NCBI GenBank assembly: GCA_907163375.1
Contig: CAJQUW010004634.1
Coordinates: 1-64,000, forward strand
Direction of reading: 5' to 3'
DNA length: 64,000 bases
DNA from: Prostheceraeus crozeri
Lineage: Eukaryota; Platyhelminthes; Polycladida; Euryleptidae
Shown here: piece by piece, positions 55,501 through 64,000 of the stretch
Numbering within the stretch: position 1 is the first letter of the stretch
How the letters are laid out: each line of letters opens with the position of its first letter
The notes under the pieces: model-generated
The model's input: the letters and a program-made list of their open reading frames with translations, nothing else
Told to the model about the DNA's origin: nothing
Database searches by the model: none
Position numbers and translations under genes: made by a program

Positions 55501-58500
55501 GTCTATTCAGCGACATTTCAAACTTTCAAACACACATCGAGCCACAACTTCTGCGCATCTTTGCGGAAAACGCAATAGAGACAAGCTTAACCTCTACAGT
55601 ACCTCACTCACCTTCAAGCAAAGTTTCATCAAAATCCATGCAATACTCCGTCCTACACAGCCTTCACAAGTTTGAAAATATGGTCTATTCAGCGACATTC
55701 TAAGCTTTCACACACACATCCTGCCACAACTTCTGCGCATCTTTTCGGAAAACGCAATAGAGCCAAACTTAAGCTCTACAGTACCTCACCCACCTTCAGG
55801 CAAAGTTGCATGGAAATCAATGCAATACTCTGTCCTACACAGCCTTCACAAGTTTGAAAATATGGTCTATTCATCGACATTTTAAACTTTCAAACACACA
55901 TCGAGCCACAACTTCTGCGCATCTTTGCGGAAAACGCAATAGAGCCAAACTTAACCTCTACAGTACCTCACTCACCTTCAAGCAAAGTTGCATCAAAATC
56001 CATGCAACACTCCGTCCTACACAGCCTTCACAAGTTTGAAAATATGGTCTATTCATCGACATTTTAAACTTTCAAACACACATCGATCCACAACTTCTGC
56101 GCATCTTTGCGGAAAACGCAATGGAGACAAACTTAAGCTCTACAGTACCTCACTCACCTTCAAGCAAAGTTTCATCAAAATCCATGCAACACTCCGTCCT
56201 ACACAGCCTTCACAAGTTTGAAAATATGGTCTATTCAGCGACATTTCAAACTTTCAAACACACATCGAGCCACAACTTCTGCGCATCTTTGCGGAAAACG
56301 CAATAGAGCCAAACTTAAGCTCTACAGTACCTCACCCACCTTCAGGCAAAGTTGCATCAAAATCCATGCAATACTCCGTCCTACACAGCCTTCACAAGTT
56401 TGAAAATATGGTCTTATCATCGACATTCTAAGCTTTCAAACACACATCGATCCACAACTTCTGCGCATCTTTGCGGAAAACGCAATAGAGCCAACCTTAA
56501 CCTCTACAGTACCTCACTCACCTTCAGGCAAAGTTGCATCACAATCCATGCAATACTCCGTCCTACACAGCCTTCACAAGTTTGAAAATATGGTCTATTC
56601 AGCGACATTTCAAACTTTCAAACACACATCGATCCACAACTTCTGCGCATCTTTGCGGAAAACGCAATAGAGACAAACTTAAGCTCTACAGTACCTCACT
56701 CACCTTCAAGCAAAGTTTCATCAAAATCCATGCAACACTCCGTCCTACACAGCCTTCACAAGTTTGAAAATATGGTCTATTCAGCGACATTCTAAGCTTT
56801 CAAACACACATCCTGCCACAACTTCTGCGCATCTTTGCGGAAAACGCAATAGAGCCAAACTTAAGCTCTACAGTACCTCACTCACCTTCAGGCAAAGTTG
56901 CATGGAAATCAATGCAATACTCTGTCCTACACAGCCTTCACAAGTTTGAAAATATGGTCTATTCATCGACATTCTAAACTTTCAAACACACATCGATCCA
57001 CAACTTCTGCGCATCTTTGCGGAAAACGCAATAGAGCCAAACTTAACCTCTACAGTACCTCACTCACCTTCAAGCAAAGTTTCATCAAAATCCATGCAAC
57101 ACTCCGTCCTACACAGCCTTCACAAGTTTGAAAATATGGTCTATTCAGCGACATTTCAAACCTTCAAATACACATCGAGCCACACGTCTGCGCATCTTTG
57201 CGGAATATGCAATAGAGCCAACCTTAACCTCTACAGTACCTCACTCACCTTCAAGGAAAGTTTCATCAAAATCCATGCAACAGTCCGTCCTACACAGCCT
57301 TCACAAGTTTGAAGATATGCTCTATTCAGCGACATTTCAAACTTTCAAACACACATCGATCCACAACTTCTGCGCATCTTTGCGGAAAACGCAATAGAGA
57401 CAAACTTAAGCTCTACAGTACCTCACTCACCTTCAAGCAAAGTTTCATCAAAATCCATGCAACACTCCGTCCTACACAGCCTTCACAAGTTTGAAAATAT
57501 GGTCTATTCAGCGACATTCTAAGCTTTCACACACACATCCTGCCACAACTTCTGCGCATCTTTTCGGAAAACGCAATAGAGACAAACTGAACCTCTACGG
57601 TACCTCACCAACCTTCAGGCAAGGTTGCATGGAAATCCATGCAATACTCTGTCCTACACAGCCTTCACAAGTTTGAAAATATGGTCTTTTATCGACATTT
57701 TAAACTTTCAAACACACATCGATTTACAACTTCTGCGCATCTTTGCGGAAAACGCAATAGAGACAAGCTTAAGCTCTACAGTACCTCACTCACCTTCAAG
57801 CAAAGTTGCATCAAAATCCATGCAACACTCCGTCCTACACAGCCTTCACAAGTTTGAAAATATGGCCTTTTATCCACATTTCAAACTTTCAAACACACAT
57901 CGATCCACAACTTCTGCGCATCTTTGCACAATACGCAATAGAGCCAAACTTAAGCTCTACAGTACCTCACTCACCTTCAAGCAAAGTTTCATCAAAATCC
58001 ATGCAACACTCCGTCCTACACAGCCTTCACAAGTTTGAAAATATGGTCTATTCAGCGACATTTCAAACTTTCAAACACACATCGATCCACAACTTCTGCG
58101 AATCTTTGCGGAAAACGCAATAGAGCCAACCTTAACCTGTACAGTACCTCACCCACCTTCAGGCAAACTTGCATCAAAATCCATGGAATACTCTGTCGTA
58201 CACAGGCTTCACAAGTTTGAAAATATGGTCTATTCAGCGACATTTCAAACTTTCAAACACACATCGATCCACAACTTCTGCGCATCTTTGCGGAAAACGC
58301 AATAGAGCCAACCTTAACCTCTACAGTACCTCACTCACCTTCAGGCAAAGTTGCATGGAAATCCATGCAATACTCCGCCCTACACAGCCTTCACAAGTTT
58401 CAAAATATGGTATATTCAGCGACATTTCAAACCTTCAAACACACATCGAGCCACAACGTCTGTGCATCTTTGCGGAAAACGCAATGGAGACAAACTTAAG

Positions 58501-61500
58501 CTCTACAGTACCTCACTCACCTTCAAGCAAAGTTTCATCAAAATCCATGCAACACTCCGTCCTACACAGCCTTCACAAGTTTGAAAATATGGTCTATTCA
58601 GCGACATTCTAAGCTTTCAAACACACCTCCTGCCACAACTTCTGCGCATCTTTGCGGAAAACGCAATAGAGCCAACCTTAACCTGTACAGTACCTCACCC
58701 ACCTTCAGGCAAAGTTGCATCAAAATCCATGCAATACTCTGTCCTACACAGCCTTCACAAGTTTGAAAATATGCCCTATTCAACGACATTTCAAACACAC
58801 ATCGATCCACAACTTCTGCGCATCTTTGCGGAAAACCAGAAAGAGACAAACTTAAGCTCTACAGTACCTCACTCACCTTCAAGCAAAAGTTCATCAAAAT
58901 CCATGCAACACTCCGTCCTACACAGCCTTCACAAGTTTGAAGATATGGCCTTTTATCGACATTTTATACTTTCAAACACACATCGATCCACAACTTCTGC
59001 GCATCTTTGCGGAAAACGCAATAGAGCCAAACTTAAGCTCTACAGTACCTCACTCACCTTCAAGCAAAGTTTCATCAAAATCCATGCAACACTCCGTCCT
59101 ACACAGCCTTCACAAGTTTGAAAATATGGTCTATTCAGCGACATTCTAAGCTTTCAAACACACATCGATCCACAACTTCTGCGCATCTTTGCGGAAAACG
59201 CAATAGAGCCAACCTTAACCTCTACAGTACCTCACTCACCTTCAGGCAAAGTTGCATGGAAATCCATGCAATACTCCGTCCTACACAGCCTTCACAAGTT
59301 TGAAAATACGGCCTTTCATCGACATTTTATACTTTCAAACACACATCGAGCCACAACTTCTGCGCATCTTTGCGGAAAACGCAATAGAGCCAAACTTAAG
59401 CTCTACAGTACCTCACTCACCTTCAGGCAAAGTTGCATCAAAATCCATGCAATACTCCGTCCTACACAGCCTTCACAAGTTTGAAAATATGGTCTATTCA
59501 GCGACATTTTATACTTTCAAACACACATCCTGCCACAACTTCTGCGCATCTTTGCGGAAAACGCAATAGAGCCAACCTTAACCTCTACAGTACCTCACCC
59601 ACCTTCAGGGATAGTTTCATCAAAACCCATGCAACACTCTGTCCTGCACAGCCTTCACAAGTTTGAAAATACGGCCTTTTATTGACATTTTAAACTTTCA
59701 CACACACATCCTGCCACAACGTCTGCGCATCTTTTCGGAAAACGCAATAGAGACAAACTGAACCTCTACAGTACCTCACTCACCTTCAGGCAAAGTTTCA
59801 TCAAAATCCATGCAACACTCCGTCCTACACAGCCTTCACAAGTTTGAAAATACGGCTTACTATCGTCATTTTAAACTTTCAAACACACATCGATCCACAA
59901 CTTCTGCGCATCTTTGCGGAAAACGCAATGGAGACAAACTGAACCTCTACAGTACCTCACTCACCTTCAAGCAAAGTTTCATCAAAATCCATGCAACACT
60001 CCGTCCTACACAGCCTTCACAAGTTTGAAAATATGGTCTATTCAGCGACATTTCAAACTTTCAAACACACATCGATCCACAACTTCTGCGCATCTTTGCG
60101 GAAAACGCAATAGAGCCAAACTTAAGCTCTACAGTACCTCACTCACCTTCAAGCAAAGTTTCATCAAAATCCATGCAACACTCCGTCCTACACAGCCTTC
60201 ACAAGTTTGAAAATATGGTCTATTCAGCGACATTTCAAACTTTCAAACACACATCGATCCACAACTTCTGCGCATCTTTGCGGAAAACGCAATAGAGACA
60301 AACTTAAGCTCTACAGTACCTCACTCACCTTCAAGCAAAGTTTCATCAAAATCCATGCAACACTCCGTCCTACACAGCCTTCACAAGTTTGAAAATATGG
60401 TCTATTCAGCGACATTCTAAGCTTTCAAACACACATCCTGCCACAACTTCTGCGCATCTTTTCGGAAAACGCAATAGAGACAAACTTAACCTCTACGGTA
60501 CCTCACTCACCCACCTTCAGGCAGAGTTGCATGGAAATCCATGCAACACTCTGTCCTGCACAGCCTTCACAAGTTTGAAAATACGACCTTTTATCGACAT
60601 TTTATACTTTCAAACACACATCGATCCACAACTTCTGCGCATCTTTGCGGAAAACGCAATAGAGACAAACTTAAGCTCTACAGTACCTCACTCACCTTCA
60701 AGCAAAGTTTCATCAAAATCCATGCAACACTCCGTCCTACACAGCCTTCACAAGTTTGAAAATATGGTCTATTCAGCGACATTCTAAGCTTTCAAACACA
60801 CATCCTGCCACAACTTCTGCGCATCTTTGCGGAAAACGCAATAGAGCCAAACTTAAGCTCTACAGTACCTCACTCACCTTCAGGCAAAGTTGCATGGAAA
60901 TCCATGCAATACTCTGTCCTACACAGCCTTCACAAGTTTGAAAATATGGTCTATTCAGCGACATTTCAAACTTTCAAACACACATCGATCCACAACTTCT
61001 GCGCATCTTTGCGGAAAACGCAATAGAGACAAACTTAAGCTCTACAGTACCTCACTCACCTTCAAGCAAAGTTTCATCAAAATCCATGCAACACTCCGTC
61101 CTACACAGCCTTCACAAGTTTGAAAATATGGTCTATTCAGCGACATTTTATACTTTCAAACACACATCGATCCACAACTTCTGCGCATCTTTGCGGAAAA
61201 CGCAATGGAGACAAACTGAACCTCTACAGTACCTCACTCACCTTCAAGCAAAGTTTCATCAAAATCCATGCAACACTCCGTCCTACACAGCCTTCACAAG
61301 TTTGAAAATATGGTCTATTCATCGACATTCTAAACTTTCAAACACACATCGATCCACAACTTCTGCGCATCTTTGCGGAAAACGCAATGGAGACAAACTT
61401 AAGCTCTACAGTACCTCACTCACCTTCAAGCAAAGTTTCATCAAAATCCATGCAACACTCCGTCCTACACAGCCTTCACAAGTTTGAAAATATGGTCTAT

Positions 61501-64000
61501 TCAGCGACATTCTAAGCTTTCAAACACACATCCTGCCACAACTTCTGCGCATCTTTGCGGAAAACGCAATAGAGCCAAACTTAACCTCTACAGTACCTCA
61601 CTCACCTTCAGGCAAAGTTGCATGGAAATCCATGCAATACTCTGTCCTACACAGCCTTCACAAGTTTGAAAATATGGCCTTTTATCGACATTTTATACTT
61701 TCAAACACACATCGATCCACAACTTCTGCGCATCTTTGCGGGAAACGCAATAGAGACAAACTGTACCTCTACAGTACCTCACTCACCTTCAGGAAAAGTT
61801 TCATCAAAATCCATGCAACACTCCGTCCTACACAGCCTTCACAAGTTTGAAAATATGCTCTATTCAGCGACATTCTAAGCTTTCAAACACACCTCCTGCC
61901 ACAACTTCTGCGCATCTTTGCGGAAAACGCAATAGAGCCAAACTTAACCTCTACAGTACCTCACCCACCTTCCTGCAAAGTTGCATGGAAATCAATGCAA
62001 TACTCTGTCCTACACAGGATTCACAAGTTTGAAAATATGGTCTATTGAGCGACATTTCAAACTTTCAAACACACATCGATCCACAACTTCTGCGCATCTT
62101 TGCACAATACGCAATAGAGCCAAACTTAAGCTCTACAGTACCTCACTCACCTTCAAGCAAAGTTTCATCAAAATCCATGCAACACTCCGTCCTACACAGC
62201 CTTCACAAGTTTGAAAATATGGTCTATTCAGCGACATTTCAAACTTTCAAACACACATCGAGCCACAACTTCTGCGCATCTTTGCGGAACACGCAATAGA
62301 GACAAACTTAAGCTCTACAGCACCTCACTCACCTTCAAGCAAAGTTAAATGGAAATCAATGCAACACTCCGTCCTACACAGCCTTCACAAGTTTGAAAAT
62401 ACGGCCTTTTATCGACATTTTATACTTTCAAACACACATCGATCCACAACTTCTGCGCATCTTTGCGGAAAACGCAATAGAGACAAAATTAAGCTCTACA
62501 GTACCTCACTCACCTTCAGGCAAAGTTGCATGGAAATCAATGCAACACTCTGTCCTACACAGCCTTCACAAGTTTGAAAATATGGTCTTTTATCGACATT
62601 TTATACTTTCAAACACACATCGATCCACAACTTCTGCGCATCTTTGCGGGAAACGCAATAGAGACAAACTGTACCTCTACAGTACCTCACTCACCTTCAA
62701 GCAAAGTTTCATCAAAATCCATGCAACACTCCGTCCTACACAGCCTTCACAAGTTTGAAAATATGGTCTATTCATCGACATCTTATACTTTCAAACACAC
62801 ATCGATCCACAACTTCTGCGCATCTTTGCGGAAAACGCAATAGAGCCAAACTTAAGCTCTACAGTACCTCACTCACCTTCAGGCATAGTTTCATCAAAAT
62901 CCATGCAACACTCCGTCCTACACAGCCTTCACAAGTTTGAAAATATGGTCTATTCAGCGACATTTCAAACTTTCAAACACACATCGATCCACAACTTCTG
63001 CGCATCTTTGCGGAAAACGCAATAGAGACAAAATTAAGCTCTACAGTACCTCACTCACCTTCAAGCAAAGTTGCATGGAAATCCATGCAACACTCCGTCC
63101 TACACAGCCTTCACAAGTTTGAAAATACGGCCTTTTATCGACATTTTATACTTTCAAACACACATCGATCCACAACTTCTGCGCGTCTTTGCACAATACG
63201 CAATAGAGCCAAACTTAAGCTCTACAGTACCTCACTCACCTTCAAGCAAAGTTTCATCAAAATCCATACAACACTGCGTCCTACACAGCCTTCACAAGTT
63301 TGAAAATATGGTATATTCAGCGACATTCTAAGCTTTCAAACACACATCGATCCACAACTTCTGCGCATCTTCGCACAATACGCAATAGAGCCAAACCTAA
63401 GCTCTACAATACCTCACCCACCTTCAGGCTAAGTTGCATGGAAATCAATGCAATACTCTGTCCTACACAGGATTCACAAGTTTGAAAATACGGCCTTTTA
63501 TCGACATTTTATACTTTCAAACACACATCGATCCACAACTTCTGCGAATCTTTGCGGAAAACGCAATAGAGCCAACCTTAACCTGTACAGTACCTCACCC
63601 ACCTTCAGGCAAAGTTGCATCAAAATCCATGCAATACTCCGTCCTACACAGCCTTCACAAGTTTGAAAATATGGTCTATTCAGCGACATTTCAAACTTTC
63701 AAACACACATCGATCCACAACTTCTGCGCATCTTTGCGGAAAACGCAATAGAGACAAACTTAAGCTCTACAGTACCTCACTCACCTTCAAGCAAAGTTTC
63801 ATCAAAATCCATGCAACACTCCGTCCTACACAGCCTTCACAAGTTTGAAAATATGGTCTATTCAGCGACATTCTAAGCTTTCAAACACACATCCTGCCAC
63901 AACTTCTGCGCATCTTTGCGGAAAACGCAATAGAGCCAAACTTAAGCTCTACAGTACCTCACTCACCTTCAGGCAAAGTTTCATCAAAATCCATGAAATA
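43548..64000. repeat. ~182-bp satellite array, about 112 units
   Basis: Head-to-tail units of almost always 182 bp (for example ATGAAAAT words at 44963, 45145 and 45327), with a constant core AACTTCTGCGCATCTTTGCG and TCTACAGTACCTCACTCACC. Variant blocks change between units: CGATCCACAAC, CGAGCCACAAC, CCTGCCACAAC or CGATTTACAAC, and GAGACAAACT or GAGCCAAACT. The left edge starts mid-unit and is more diverged; the right half is more uniform. The array runs on past the window. Short ORFs of 61-150 codons in it are by-products of the repeat and no gene is called. Confidence 0.97.

Noticed and set aside
43548-64000. Over a hundred overlapping ORFs of 61-150 codons with similar proteins
   Set aside because: They follow the 182-bp repeat, which is not a multiple of three and simply has few stops. 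There is no start context, no promoter and no conserved frame.
43548-64000. CRISPR-like regular repeat
   Set aside because: Units are contiguous 182-bp satellite monomers without unique spacers, in eukaryotic sequence.
43548-64000. CENP-B box in the satellite
   Set aside because: No stretch fits the NTTCGNNNNANNCGGGN pattern on either strand of the common unit; the TTTGCGGAAAACG region is only loosely similar.
1-64000. tRNA or rRNA genes and telomeric repeats
   Set aside because: No cloverleaf with A and B boxes, no conserved rRNA words and no TTAGGG-like runs were noticed in reading both strands; a tRNAscan run would be decisive.

Overview
The window looks like nuclear DNA of a metazoan, probably an aquatic invertebrate. 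It is AT-rich and dominated by eukaryotic mobile elements (Tigger/pogo, piggyBac, Penelope-like, and a Polinton/adintovirus-like virus fossil). It also carries a plausible spliceosomal intron behind a TATA/CCAAT promoter, and a long ~182-bp satellite. No ordinary single-copy host gene was recognised. The exact taxon cannot be told from the sequence.

Layout. 1-597: diverged copies of a repeat spacer and a G-run-rich repeat. 598-2841: a full-length Tigger/pogo transposon with a decayed transposase. 4258-6209: a Penelope-like retroelement (reverse transcriptase plus GIY-YIG). 6849-8618: a near-perfect palindrome made of another Penelope 3' end, with a 774-bp MITE inserted in one arm. 8813-9521: an unrecognised open region. 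9966-24892: a virus fossil with protease, integrase, PLA2-like, capsid-like, glycine-rich virion-like, coiled-coil fibre-like, clamp-like and zinc-finger parts. It is split by three later insertions: a piggyBac element (10483-12947), a pogo-like MITE (13350-14411) and a 4.0-kb element with inverted subterminal repeats (17002-21001). No polymerase B or packaging ATPase of the virus was seen.

23369-43331: six head-to-tail copies of a ~3.42-kb unit. Each copy carries the clamp-like and zinc-finger genes on the plus strand. On the minus strand it carries an exonuclease-like gene, a RING-like small ORF and a 235-residue gene with a one-codon first exon and a TATA/CCAAT promoter. Copy 1 is continuous with the virus fossil. 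The repeat joint is a 7-bp CAGGTGA found both inside the virus gene and at the far end of the array, which suggests a microhomology duplication. Internal variants alternate, so part of the array grew as a ~6.85-kb dimer. The last copy has lost its promoter.

43333-43547 is a GC-rich joint resembling the left flank. From about 43548 to the window end lies a ~182-bp satellite (about 112 units), of nucleosome-like length and probably pericentromeric or heterochromatic.

Most interesting, in order: the amplified virus-derived module with its own promoters, the unfamiliar 235-residue spliced gene inside it, the mini-hairpins scattered through the virus fossil, and the layered insertions.
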